From positions 560,501 to 624,500 of the forward strand of contig AP026145.1 of assembly GCA_030295235.1 (NCBI GenBank): a stretch of 64,000 nt of DNA, written 5' to 3'. A program made the position numbers and the translations under genes. This stretch comes from Fistulifera solaris (Eukaryota > Bacillariophyta > Bacillariophyceae > Naviculales > Stauroneidaceae). Positions 1-9,760 of this stretch are shown one piece after another. The notes under the pieces are model-generated. The model was given only the letters and a program-made list of their open reading frames with translations, was not told the DNA's origin and did not search any database. Position 1 is the first letter of the stretch. Each line of letters opens with the position of its first letter.

Positions 1-740
1 ATGGGGAGACCCGGCATACCAGCAAAATAGGGAGCTCCCGGTGGCATGGGGTAAGCGGCAAAGTGTGATACTGGCGCGTATGGCATTACAGGATGCGGCC
101 CAGCATGTCGCAACTGAGATAGATGCATACGGTAGGGGTCCGCCATTTGTGGTTGTGAAAGAGGATGCTGCTTGTAGACAGCCGCGTCAAATTCCTCCTT
201 GCCAAGACCAGCGGAAGCAGCGGCTGAAAGCATATCCAAACCACCACTATCGACACGGTGATGCTGACGAGTTCTGCTTGTTTTCTGGTCGATAGGCACA
301 GCCTTTCCGTTCGAGTTGATACGACGATGAGAAACCGGGGGTGCAAACTGGCTGCTTGGATGCGAAAGCATGTGCTTACGGCTAGCTTCGATGGTTGGAT
401 CACTGTAAGACCCATGGACCGCGACATTGCGCTCGTTCATCATTTGATGTCGCGGATCGTGCATAGGTATATTGATGGGACGCGACGTAGTTCTGACGGG
501 AGAAGATCTTTGGTAATGAGCGTCGCCGAAAGAAGGTTGAATAATAACAGCCGAGCCGGGATCCATCTTTGAGAGAGGTTCTCTTGCAGACTCGGAAGGA
601 TGCATATTTCTCAATGAACCTTGAATATCGTTAAACTGGGAGGGCATGTGGATCATAATGTTTTCACAAGGGCTGAATAATTGTAGAACTGTAGTTCCCA
701 CGAGTATCGCACTTTCAAGTTTCTGATGGTCGGACTTCAT
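1..740 (-). CDS. low-complexity hypothetical protein, C-terminus off the left edge
   Basis: An open frame runs without a stop from the ATG at 740 down to the left edge, giving about 246 residues with the C-terminus missing. It is rich in Ser, Pro, Met, His and Gln. It has a basic patch (SHRRINSNGKA, then SRTRQHHRVDSGGLDML) and a Pro/Gly/Met-rich stretch at the edge (MPPGAPYFAGMPGLP). I see no transmembrane segment and no catalytic motif. This composition is common in regulatory or RNA-associated nuclear proteins, but I do not recognise the family, so no function is assigned. Small forward-strand open frames over the same bases are shadows. The start is the first ATG after an upstream stop; an intron further upstream cannot be excluded. 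Confidence 0.6.
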   Translation of the reverse strand, partial: MKSDHQKLESAILVGTTVLQLFSPCENIMIHMPSQFNDIQGSLRNMHPSESAREPLSKMDPGSAVIIQPSFGDAHYQRSSPVRTTSRPINIPMHDPRHQMMNERNVAVHGSYSDPTIEASRKHMLSHPSSQFAPPVSHRRINSNGKAVPIDQKTSRTRQHHRVDSGGLDMLSAAASAGLGKEEFDAAVYKQHPLSQPQMADPYRMHLSQLRHAGPHPVMPYAPVSHFAAYPMPPGAPYFAGMPGLP

Positions 741-1643
741 TTATTTGATTTAATGAGAAAACAAAAAGAAAGGGGAGGCTACGTTAGTCTCCACGGTGAA
801 GTAAGCACTTTGCTTGTCGCATTAGCAGAAAATTGAATAAAGCAATGACTTAAAAGCGTGGAGTTGAACGTGCACAATGGAATGCACCTCATTTCTCCAA
901 AATTCTTGTTTCTTTTATTATTTCATCTTTTCAAACAAAAGGAGTCCCGAGTCGTTTCGGAATTCATGACTATGGTTTGTGAAGTACAAATTCTTGACAT
1001 CGCTCCAATTTTCTGACGTCAAACACACGTTTAAAAACGTGCATCAACATCACCACAAACAAAACACGTCCGTTTCACCGCCCATGAGCGGCAGCGAGCA
1101 ACGTCACGAACAGCATGGTTGCTTGTTGATTGAGTTCAACGGAGAAAACATTTTCAAAATTGGTTCCGACGCCGCTACGACCAAGACAAATGGCTTACCT
1201 TGAAAGGAAAAAGATGAGTGAGGAGGAAAGACAACAAAAATTTGACTTTCCCTTGCGATGATTGTGAGACATGAATGTCCCGCTACTCCGATTGTGCTGC
1301 GATACTCCGAGGTTGCAGCAAGCTCGATGGTCGCTTGTTTCGGTCGCAGTTGAATTTCGGAGGCGCGTGGATGAGTACCGGTATGATAGTAGATCCAAGG
1401 AAATAGTACATTTCAAACCGATAGTCATATATGATGGACAGTGCTGCAAATTGTACTAGATCTGCTGGCGTGGTTAAAGTGATAACTGCGTACATTCGTC
1501 GTACAACCAGTGTAGACACGGATTTCGATCGAAATATTTCAGATTCTTCAACAACTAGGGTTTAACAAGTCTTAAGTTAGTTCGACGTAGGCTATGAATG
1601 GAAACAAGATCTATCCGGACATCAAATCTTTAATCTCCGTCGA
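741..1643. other. intergenic, nothing recognised
   Basis: About 900 bp lie between two minus-strand genes. Only short overlapping open frames with no protein-like character are present. I see no tRNA, repeat or element. The sequence just upstream of the gene ending at 740 probably holds its promoter. Confidence 0.5.
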
Positions 1644-2933
1644 CTAATGCTCGCTTCTCAACCTAAAATGCATCCCTAAGGTAGTATCGTCAATAAGGGC
1701 CGGCAAGCGAAGATTTCCTCCATCAGCACCCCGATTTCTAGACAGTACCAAATCAACCATTCTTCTTCCAAAATTAGAGGCCAAGTTCTGATGCGAAAGC
1801 TTAACCCAATCATCCATTGTCCAGTCTCGACAGATGCCGGAAACTGTCTTTGAAGGCGCTTCCTTTCTTTCTATCAAGGGGCTTTCTGAGTAGCACAACA
1901 TCCGCTCGTCATGAGTATTTTGCGTTTCTCCTCTTGGAAGACAAAGAGTAGACTCTTGGCTCTGGATGTTACTTTGGGAACTCATATTGAGCGACAAGGA
2001 TCCGTTGGGAGGTACAGGGCTTGTCCCTAGGTCATCGTCGGCCAGGTCGGAAACGAATAGCTGGCATGGCTGAAGCGGTGGCTTATTATTCACTCTCCTG
2101 CATGAATCCAAAGTATCTTTGGTTTTGAATCGATTATGCGGTGTGATGAGGCTTCTCGGTGCGTGTATAGCATCGTTTTCTTGGGTGTCTAATTTATCCC
2201 CACCTGACGAGCCGCTTTGATCGATAGAACTAGAAGGAGATTGGCGCAATCGCGCGGTTACTCGAGTGTTGTCATTGATGATGAAACTGTTCGGATCTTG
2301 TGCGCTAGGCCTGCGAGAGCTTTTCTCGGTTCCGTCAATACTGCCCATTAAAAATTCCTGAAAATCGGCCGAGCCAGGTTCTGAGTGAAAAAGTCGCCTA
2401 CGAGTTTGTGAGACTTTTCCTTCATCTTCGATGATTACAGAGGAGGGATCCGGCGTAACAAGGGGGCGCAGACCAATTTTAAATCTCATCCACGGCTTCT
2501 CTGATTGATATATAAAATCGCCAATCATCATAACATAGCTTTCACCGCAACGTAATCGGTTCATCGATGTAAAGTGCACGCCGCCATGCAACCAGAGTAT
2601 TATGTCAGAATGCTTGGCACGTAATTCGACATTTCCAGAAGCATCAATGGTGACGATATCTCGAGAAAGACGTTCTCTGTGACTCTTCCGCCTGACGCGG
2701 GCGCAGTATTGCTGGCACGGTTCAGATTCGGGGCGCTCAGCGTGACAGCTATTGGGGCAATATTTCCACCACAGTTCAGCTAGATTAAGTCGCCCCAAAG
2801 TGCAGGGAAGTGATAAAGTTAACCCTTTTTCCAAGGCGTTAGGACATCCGAAATAAATGGGAGCGATGCGAACATTGGCTATTATGTTGTCGTTTCGTCC
2901 TTCATCTCTCCGCCTCTTTCGAACCTCGTTCAT
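1644..2933 (-). CDS. hypothetical protein with FHA-like N-terminal domain
   Basis: Single-exon frame of 429 aa. It starts with a strongly basic stretch (MNEVRKRRRDEGR). Residues about 30-150 follow the pattern of a forkhead-associated domain: a LGR motif near residue 47, a SRDIVTIDASGNVEL strand region, and then GESYVMMIGDFIYQ, resembling the terminal FHA strand pair. A Cys-rich insertion sits inside (CPNSCHAERPESEPCQQYC). The remaining 280 residues are Ser/Pro/Asp-rich and probably disordered. FHA domains bind phosphothreonine peptides in signalling and DNA-damage proteins. Here the assignment rests on pattern only and the usual SxxH/NG motifs are imperfect. It could instead be a diatom-specific domain. 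Confidence 0.55.
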   Translation of the reverse strand: MNEVRKRRRDEGRNDNIIANVRIAPIYFGCPNALEKGLTLSLPCTLGRLNLAELWWKYCPNSCHAERPESEPCQQYCARVRRKSHRERLSRDIVTIDASGNVELRAKHSDIILWLHGGVHFTSMNRLRCGESYVMMIGDFIYQSEKPWMRFKIGLRPLVTPDPSSVIIEDEGKVSQTRRRLFHSEPGSADFQEFLMGSIDGTEKSSRRPSAQDPNSFIINDNTRVTARLRQSPSSSIDQSGSSGGDKLDTQENDAIHAPRSLITPHNRFKTKDTLDSCRRVNNKPPLQPCQLFVSDLADDDLGTSPVPPNGSLSLNMSSQSNIQSQESTLCLPRGETQNTHDERMLCYSESPLIERKEAPSKTVSGICRDWTMDDWVKLSHQNLASNFGRRMVDLVLSRNRGADGGNLRLPALIDDTTLGMHFRLRSEH

Positions 2934-3867
2934 AACTTGTGAGATTCTTTGATAGAGACAAGGATGTGCTTTGATTTCACAACAAAGCAGTCAAGAAGCA
3001 ATATTTAGTTGCAATTTGCAATAAACGATCGATGAAAAAAGCGCGAAACAAAAAAACCTGTCCGAAACAGACACAGGATGCAGAATAAAGCTCATTAAGG
3101 TTAGAAATTACATTAAAATGTACATCTGAGCAGAGTGTCATAAACAACGACTTTTCGAATTACGCGTTTGGCGACGACAAATGAAATTAATGCGTTTCGC
3201 GATTAAACTCAATGAATACCGTGTGAGATACTTATACACAAACACAATCCTAAATGAAATAAATCATGGTGCAAAAAACTCCCCCTTCATTTTTTCCTCC
3301 TCCATTCTTCTGACAAGGCTCAAGTCGAGTCTACAAGTTCACGACCAGAAATAGCTAATTGGCGTGCTCCGTCAAGAAGCACTGACGCAGAAATGTGCAG
3401 AGGATGGTAGAGCAATGGCTCGCATTTTATCGTTTCGTTCAATTTCTAAGCCATGCATTGATTAGGCGACCCCTACGGAATTTCACTTGCCGCCAAAGGC
3501 GGGGAGTACTGCTCGTATTGCAACGTCGTGCACTTCTTTATAAAAGCAGCGTGGTGGAGTGCATGATTTCACGGCTATAGTACGACTCTATCGGGCATTG
3601 TATTTCTCATGTTGTCGCACCTTGATTAACTGGCCTTCCAAAGTTGGGCCTATGAGAGTCTTGTTACTATTACATGACAACTCAGTGCATCTAACGTTAA
3701 AGTGCTTGTAATAACGTAGCGTGTAGTGTTTGCTTCTCAAGGAATTTCCTTGAAAGTGATACCAAATAAGTCAGCTTCCGGACGTAAAATGCTTTCACAA
3801 AATAGTTCAATTTGTCATTTCCTATTCCACGCATACGTGTGACATATTCAGAGCGTTCTTCAATTTA
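2934..3867. other. intergenic, nothing recognised
   Basis: About 930 bp with short, unconvincing open frames only. It is A/T-rich around 3000-3300. I see no RNA gene or repeat. Confidence 0.45.
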
Positions 3868-4520
3868 TTACCTCCGTCTACGTCGACGCAAAACGCCATC
3901 AATGCCATTGCCAACTCCATCCCCGGCTTCCAATCGCAAAACATCTCGAGCATCGCCACCTGATTTGACCGAATTTGTCACCATCCGCGCCAGTGTCCAC
4001 ATTCCGCCGTCGCGATCAAGCCCCCGCCGACTGTTTCCGTCATTTTGGCTACTTCTTTCATGGTCGCCGCATCCATGAAAGGAAGATCGTGCCCTGTTTC
4101 TTGCTTGAACCAGTCTTCAAAATCATCCGAGTCATTGTCAGCCTCGGATCGCAGTATAGCCAAGCCATTTGGACCCTCTACAATTTGCTCAAATGCTTCA
4201 CGGGCGGCAATGAAAATATCGCGACTGTTCGCCATACTCTCTTCGTCCTTTTTCGACATAGTATCGGGGTGGTGCTCCATGGCGATTCGTAGAAATGTCT
4301 TTTTCACATCCTTAAAGAGAATAGAGTTTTTCCGGTCGCTCATAGCTATGCCCAGAATCTGAAAGGGATCAGTTTGTTTCTTTTTCTTTCGGAGCTTGTG
4401 GTATTGTTGATTTCTATAGGACGAAAAGGACGCTACTGGCGGAGAGTAACGTAAAGGAGGCGGAGCGCGGAATAGCGCTGTTCGAACAAATAATAGCCTT
4501 GTGATTGTGTGCGGCGACAT
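3868..4520 (-). CDS. J-domain (DnaJ-like) protein, frame broken near its C-terminus
   Basis: The frame from the ATG at 4520 reads 180 aa to a stop at 3978. Residues 1-40 are Arg/Ser-rich with few acids, like a mitochondrial presequence. A J-domain follows at about residues 45-115: DPFQILGIAM..., then AMEHHPDTMSKK, where HPD is the motif that stimulates Hsp70 ATPase. The family role is Hsp70 co-chaperone. After VGGG at 4019-4023 the frame diverges. One extra base in the CCCCC run would give ...GGGLDRDGGMWTLARMV... and a stop at 3868 (about 217 aa), which reads as a more natural protein. I therefore give the longer span. The break is more likely a sequence error than a true truncation. Confidence 0.75.
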
Positions 4521-4896
4521 CTTTGTAAGTCAAGAGACGATTTTAAAGTCTGATATCGATTGACAGAAGCTCAGAATCAATAATTGCAAGCAACAGAGAG
4601 CAGATTAACGCATTTGTTGCTTTATTTTTTGTAGACTAGACGACAACAAACAAACAAAAAAATAATGCAACCGAAAGGTGCGTTCCGCTAAGGTTAGGTT
4701 AGAGAAGAGTTAGAGGTCTTGCGCAGGCCATACGTACATTTTTTCTAATGCTATACGGCGATTCCATTCTTCCTAATAAATAGTCGCAGCATAACTCGTT
4801 TGTTGGACTTTCCTCCCACGACAAGAACATAGCAACACCTAAAGATGTAAATGCGATTGTACATTCATGTTTAACTATTATTGCGGGCTGCTTAAA
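4521..4896. other. intergenic between J-domain gene and PIG-K
   Basis: About 375 bp with AT-rich patches (poly-A tract near 4650). It probably holds the promoter of the J-domain gene and the 3' region of the PIG-K gene. Nothing else is visible. Confidence 0.4.
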
Positions 4897-6027
4897 TCAC
4901 AGCAGAAACCCAGCCAAAATCGCCATACCAAACAAAAGGACGGTTAGTAGTAGAAAAACACCGTCCGAAAGATCTGCTCCCTCTATGGGACTCTGGCTCG
5001 GTTGGGCATCCTCATGGTCGTCATTTACTGTTTGTTGTGTTTCACTTGCCCGATAATCGACGTTAGTGGATCCCTGGTATGCTTCCAGCGAGAACCGGGG
5101 CATCTGATAGTCCGTAGGATACGGAACGATGTCTGGAGAACTTCTTTTAGAAGAATCTTGCTTGCTGACCCAGAAATCTGACATGACGACCTGATCGGCC
5201 TTTCGAACGGCCAATTTGTCGCTGATGCCGATGTGTGCTCGTTGCTGTTCAAAAGGATACGGATCCACCATGGCTTGCCGTAGAGTCATTTTCTCCCAGT
5301 TGGTGTTTTTCTTATTACGAAGAAACTCATGAAGCGCATAAGTGTACCGTTCGATCACGGAAAGTCCTAGATTTTCGTCCCCGTGATGCGCATAGGAGCT
5401 CTCTTTACGGAGGGAACTCCCAATCACTGTAATATTCGGGCTGGTAAATGCATCCCCTAATGTAAAGGCCTGGCAAGTATCCGCGACGAACAATATCTCG
5501 TGATACCGCTTGGCCGCGTGCATTTGCCGAAAGACGGACGACAAATGTTGCGTCATGATCTCCTCGACATCTTGAAACTTGAAAAACTGATCCCCACCGT
5601 GTCCTGTCAAGTAAATGAGTATATTGCTCTTCTCGTCGGTATGCAAGACGGGCAAACCGGCGTTGTGGTGTCCCGACAATGCGTGTACCAAGTTCGATAC
5701 GGTCACGTCTTCTCCTCGATAATCAACCTCGGTCGACGCGTCGTACAACGACGGTCCTTCCTGTGCCGTCAATATACGATTTTTGAATACATTCCGTGGA
5801 TTGACCGCATATTCGTCAGCCAACATGAGTATAATATTCTCATCGCGGAAGCCATTTTCTTTTAAGAACTGGTAAATGGTCAACGCGTTGGCGTTGTGTC
5901 GATAATTGAACCAATATCGTGACGAGCTGACAATTACGGCATGATTCGAAGTGTGTTGCGCACAAGAGCTGACGAGAAGCAATAGCAAGTGAAGAAAAAT
6001 TTGCAGTGATAGCAGCCCGTTCATCAT
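4897..6027 (-). CDS. PIGK: GPI-anchor transamidase catalytic subunit PIG-K/GPI8
   Basis: Intron-less frame of 376 aa. It begins with a signal peptide (hydrophobic Leu-rich segment, residues about 4-20). A C13 (legumain-type) cysteine protease domain follows, with NHAVIVSSSRYWFNYRH near residue 28, catalytic His143 in TGHGGDQFF and catalytic Cys185 in VADTCQA. A hydrophobic C-terminal segment (about residues 355-375) anchors the protein in the ER membrane. Length and motifs match the family, which cleaves the C-terminal signal of precursors and attaches the GPI anchor in the ER lumen as part of a multi-subunit complex. The frame is intact. The small secreted protein at 9.8-10.2 kb could be a substrate of this pathway, but that is speculation. 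Confidence 0.95.
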   Translation of the reverse strand: MMNGLLSLQIFLHLLLLLVSSCAQHTSNHAVIVSSSRYWFNYRHNANALTIYQFLKENGFRDENIILMLADEYAVNPRNVFKNRILTAQEGPSLYDASTEVDYRGEDVTVSNLVHALSGHHNAGLPVLHTDEKSNILIYLTGHGGDQFFKFQDVEEIMTQHLSSVFRQMHAAKRYHEILFVADTCQAFTLGDAFTSPNITVIGSSLRKESSYAHHGDENLGLSVIERYTYALHEFLRNKKNTNWEKMTLRQAMVDPYPFEQQRAHIGISDKLAVRKADQVVMSDFWVSKQDSSKRSSPDIVPYPTDYQMPRFSLEAYQGSTNVDYRASETQQTVNDDHEDAQPSQSPIEGADLSDGVFLLLTVLLFGMAILAGFLL

Positions 6028-6780
6028 TACGATTTAGTCGAGAACATGACGCCCTCCGTTTGATATTGTTTTGACGATCGCATTAACCGAAATCATCATT
6101 GCAACAGCACAATCTATAGTCTTTAGGCACAATAAAAGAAGAAGGCGGTCCACTAACATTACGGCTAGCGTTATCTCAAATTATCCACGACTGCATTTCA
6201 GTCATGAATCCTGAGCGGATGAATGTCATTATTTCTTTTTTTATTTTTAAAAGGCCTTGGCCATTTACAAAAAATATCAAAAAAAATTAAAAAATTTGGG
6301 AGGAGTCGTCCGATGAATCATCTTTCGAAGCGGAGTACTCTACTTTCACCGCCAATCTGTAGCGTTGCAAGCCAAAACATTAGCGGGTAGCAGCATAAAT
6401 AAAAAACGTTTCTTAAGGAAAGACTCGTTGGTTCACGCTGCTGATGGTCGGCGAAATTGGGGCCCTTTTGCGGGGGGTAAAAATTGCTACGGCTGGTGTC
6501 CAATCGTCACAGCACCATGTACCCCTCGTAGAAAATGTACGGCTAGTACATTTTCTACGTCCCAAAAGCTCCGTAGGAGCCGTCCGAAAGAATTTAATCT
6601 AAGAGAGAATAGCCATGAAATCATTTTAGGTCAACTTTTATTCCTTCCTTCGACAGTTCGACACATAAAGAAATATAATCAACGGTTATTCGGCTCGATT
6701 TCGCGTTTTGTCCACCTTAATGAGACCGATCTAAATTTTCGTCCCAGTCATCGCGAATCGCGACAAATGAAACAATTGTG
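6028..6780. other. gene-free stretch with a perfect hairpin
   Basis: No convincing gene is present. The longest frame (6365-6781, forward) has no protein-like signature. The stretch contains an A/T-rich segment near 6235-6300 and the inverted repeat listed separately at 6527-6559. It leads straight into the 234-bp repeat array. Confidence 0.5.
6527..6559. repeat. perfect 14-bp inverted repeat (hairpin)
   Basis: The arm CGTAGAAAATGTAC at 6527-6540 is followed by the five-base spacer GGCTA and the exact reverse complement GTACATTTTCTACG at 6546-6559. Transcribed, it would form a 14-bp stem with a 5-nt loop. There is no poly-T after it. Function unknown. Confidence 0.9.
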
Positions 6781-6782
6781 AT

Positions 6783-8025
6783 TCATGACTACTGTACACT
6801 CCAGTCTTGGCTGGCGTAAACCGACACTCCGTTTCATAGTGGAAATTCAAGGTGTCGATCCTCGGATTATCGTCGTGAACATAGAAGAAACTCTTAACAA
6901 ATAGTTCAGAACCATCATTGTTGCAACTTTATTTACCCGTAATCATAATTTTATTTGCAATTGAATGACAATGGACGGATGCGAGAGACGCAAACCGGAA
7001 CCCTTTGGTTTTCGGTTCGTGACTACTGTACACTCCAGTCTTGGCTGGCGTAAACCAACACTCCGCTTCATAGTGGAAATTCAAGGTCTCGATCCTCGGA
7101 TTTTCGACGTGAAAATAGAAGAAACTCTTAATAAGTAGTTCAGAACCTTCATTAGTGCGACTTAATTTACTCGTAATTATAATTAAATTTGCAGTTGAAT
7201 GACGATTGACGGATGCGAGAGACGCAAAACAGAACCCCTTGGTGTTCGGTTCGTGGCTACTGTACACTCCAGTCTTGGCTGGCGTAAACCGACACTCCGT
7301 TTCATAGTGGAAATTCAAGGTGTCGATCCTCAAATTTTCGACGTGAAAATAGAAGAAACTTTTAACAAATAGTTCAGAACCATCATTGTTGCAACTTTAT
7401 TTACCCGTAATCATAATTTTTTTTGCAATTGAAGGACAATGGAGGGATGCGAGAGACGCAAACCGGAACCCTTTGGTTTTCCGTTCGTGACTACTGTACA
7501 CTCCAGTCTTGGCTGGCGTAAACCAACACTCCGCTTCATAGTGGAAATTCAAGGTCTCGATCCTCGGATTTTCGACGTGAAAATAGAAGAAACTCTTAAT
7601 AAGTAGTTCAGAACCTTCATTGGTGCGACTTAATTTACTCGTAATTATAATTAAATTTGCAGTTGAATGACAATTGACGGATGCGAGAGACGCAAAACGG
7701 AACCCCTTGGTGTTCGGTTCGTGGCTACTGTACACTCCAGTCTTGGCTGGCGTAAACAGACACTCCGTTTCATAGTGGAAATTCAAGGTGTCGATCCTCA
7801 GATTTTCGACGTGAAAATAGAAGAAACTCTTAACAAATAGTTCAGAACCATCATTGTTGCAACTTTATTTACCCGTAATCATAATTTTATTTGCAATTGA
7901 ATGACAATGGACGGATGCGAGAGACGCAAACCGGAACCCTTTGGTTTTCGGTTCGTGACTACTGTACACTCCAGTCTTGGCTGGCGTAAACCAACACTCC
8001 GCTTCATAGTGGAATTTCAAGGATT
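6783..8025. repeat. 234-bp tandem repeat array organised as A/B dimers (468 bp)
   Basis: The marker ACTGTACACTCCAGTC starts at 6791, 7025, 7259, 7493, 7727 and 7961, exactly 234 bp apart each time. The units alternate between two variants. A has GACACTCCGTTTCATAG and a TTTATTTACCCGTAATC segment. B has AACACTCCGCTTCATAG and CTTAATTTACTCGTAAT. The true homogenised unit is thus 468 bp, present about 2.6 times, with the last B unit truncated near 8025. Because 234 is divisible by three, the minus strand keeps long repetitive open frames (6929-7333 and 7397-7786). They lack a convincing start and I do not call them genes. Confidence 0.95.
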
Positions 8026-8206
8026 CACGAGAAAATGATTATACTAAAAAAATAAAAAAGCCTTTTGCCGACTGTTTTTTTATTAAAACAAAAAGTCACG
8101 AATGATGAGGCCGCCGCGCTCGCACCTTTTTCCGTCAATCTTTTCACCATTTTCGTCCAATTTTCCGGGGAACGTGAAAATTCTCAATTTTTAATTTATT
8201 TATACC

Positions 8207-8575
8207 TGCCCCAGATTTTCTGGACCACGTCTAACACCACTCTTCCCTATTTCCTGGGAACGCGAAATATTAGGTCCTGATTTTCTTGACCACGTGTAAA
8301 CACCACTCATCCAGATTTCCTGGGAACTGGGAACGCGAAAAATTAGGTCCAGATTTTCGGGCCCACGTGTAAACACCAAACTTCCAGATTTCCTGGAAAC
8401 GCAAAATTCAATAGGTACAGATTTTCTGACCAGCGTCAAAACACCACACTTCCAGATTTTCGGTCCAGATTTTCTGGACCACGTGTAAACACGACTCCTC
8501 CAGATTTCCTGGGAGCCTGAAAATACAACTGGTCCAGATTTTCTGGACCACCCAGATTTCCTGGGAACGCAATTT
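8207..8575. repeat. imperfect 50-75-bp tandem repeats with palindromic cores
   Basis: Five to six degenerate units, starting near 8213, 8276, 8348, 8418, 8464 and 8534. Each is built from a dyad CCAGATTTTCTGG (often extended to GGTCCAGATTTTCTGGACC), a CACGTGTAAACACCAC spacer and a second half-dyad CCAGATTTCCTGGGAACG. CACGTG is itself palindromic. A minus-strand open frame crosses the array (8200-8841), but it only translates the repeat. The array lies 140 bp upstream of the DUF924 gene, so an effect on its expression is possible but unproven. Confidence 0.85.
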
Positions 8576-8715
8576 TGTACGAATTGTTTCAAAATAATCT
8601 CTTTCGACCGGTCCATTGAGACCTTAACCATTTGTATGCAGCAGTGCAGTTTAGTAATGATAGCGACGGTAATTCTTTGAACTTCCCAGCACAAGTCGCT
8701 TTTACAAACAAAACG

Positions 8716-9573
8716 ATGAGCCGTCGCCTCGCAGCAGCCCGACTCATTCTTACTGGGTGTCTCCTCCATCTTGTGACATCCATCACCGTGCGCGAATATG
8801 CGGCTCGTCCTTCCGTTCAAAAAGCCCGGGCATCTCCACAACGACCGGAATCCGTCTTGTCATTCTTCTTTGCGGGTGTCGATTACAGCGATGCGGCACA
8901 AGTGGATGAGATTCTGCGCAATGGAGCGTGTTTGCAAATAATGCAGCCACTATGGTGGACGGGTGACCCAGAATACGATGCCCTCTGTCGAAGCTTTTCC
9001 GAAACAGTACGGCACGCAGGGACGAAGGGATCGTTTGACAGCAGCCAGGAGGATAGTGGTGTCTTATCGGAAATCGACAAAACAATGAGTGAGCTGATAT
9101 TGTGCGACCAATTGTCGAGAAATTGCTTCCGTGGTGAAGCCGAAGCGTTTGCTTACGAACCTGTCGCCATTCAAGCAGCTCGATCAATAGCGGAAGAGGC
9201 GCTTTGTTCGCTCGAAGTGATAACAGACAAAGGAGAGATTTATCCACCCTATTTGTCGTTCTGTGCTACTGCCATGATGCATTCCGAATCATTAGCAGAT
9301 CATGAATTGGCGGTAAATGTGATAGAGCTCGGAAAATCCACTGCGCCTAGTCAAGTGAGGCGATTCTTTGAACTACAAATGAGTATGGAGCTAGCGCATA
9401 TGGATGTTATCAAGCGTTTCGGTCGCTATCCACACCGCAACGATGCACTTGGCAGGCAAAGCACTCGAGACGAAGCACTCTGGCTATCCGATTACGACAA
9501 TTTGCCGGCTTGGGCCAAGTCCCAAATGAAGTCGCCGGGCAAAAATAGTAAAACTGTCGCTGTATACATATAA
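8716..9573 (+). CDS. DUF924 family protein with N-terminal signal peptide
   Basis: 285 aa from the ATG at 8716. This start is preferred over the in-frame start at 8632 because it puts a signal-like sequence (SRRLAAARLILTGCLLHLV) at the N-terminus. The DUF924 hallmarks follow: a LW..GDPEYDALCRSFSE segment, LILCDQLSRNCFRGEAEAF, a MMHSESLADHE segment and RFGRYPHRNDALGRQST, matching the family core (DQ.PRN.yRG, FMHSE, RFGR.PHRN..LGR.ST). The family is common in proteobacteria and algae and adopts a TPR-like helical fold. Its biochemical role is not established. The signal sequence suggests ER or organelle entry. The frame is intact, with no introns. Confidence 0.85.
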   Translation: MSRRLAAARLILTGCLLHLVTSITVREYAARPSVQKARASPQRPESVLSFFFAGVDYSDAAQVDEILRNGACLQIMQPLWWTGDPEYDALCRSFSETVRHAGTKGSFDSSQEDSGVLSEIDKTMSELILCDQLSRNCFRGEAEAFAYEPVAIQAARSIAEEALCSLEVITDKGEIYPPYLSFCATAMMHSESLADHELAVNVIELGKSTAPSQVRRFFELQMSMELAHMDVIKRFGRYPHRNDALGRQSTRDEALWLSDYDNLPAWAKSQMKSPGKNSKTVAVYI

Positions 9574-9760
9574 TTGTAGATAAATGAGCTTTTTTGAAGC
9601 AGTCCAGCTAAAATTTTCCATTAAAAGATGATCACCAGATGTTGTATTAAAATGAGTTAAAACTTCCCCGAGGAAGTTGCCTACTGTCAATCGACCCAAA
9701 TATATGCTCCCCATCCGTTCGGCACGAATGCTCCCTATTTTGTTTTCTTAGTCCATGCAC

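Noticed and set aside
6365-6781. 138-codon forward frame upstream of the repeat array
   Set aside because: No family resemblance, crosses the perfect hairpin, composition like non-coding DNA.
6929-7786. Two minus-strand frames of 129-134 codons inside the 234-bp array as genes
   Set aside because: They only translate the repeat, have no convincing start or promoter, and their ends are set by a variant stop in the A units. Treated as repeat, with coding potential mentioned.
8200-8841. 213-codon minus-strand frame over the dyad-rich repeats
   Set aside because: Repetitive translation of the array (SQEIW/RKSGP units) and antisense to the well-supported DUF924 gene.
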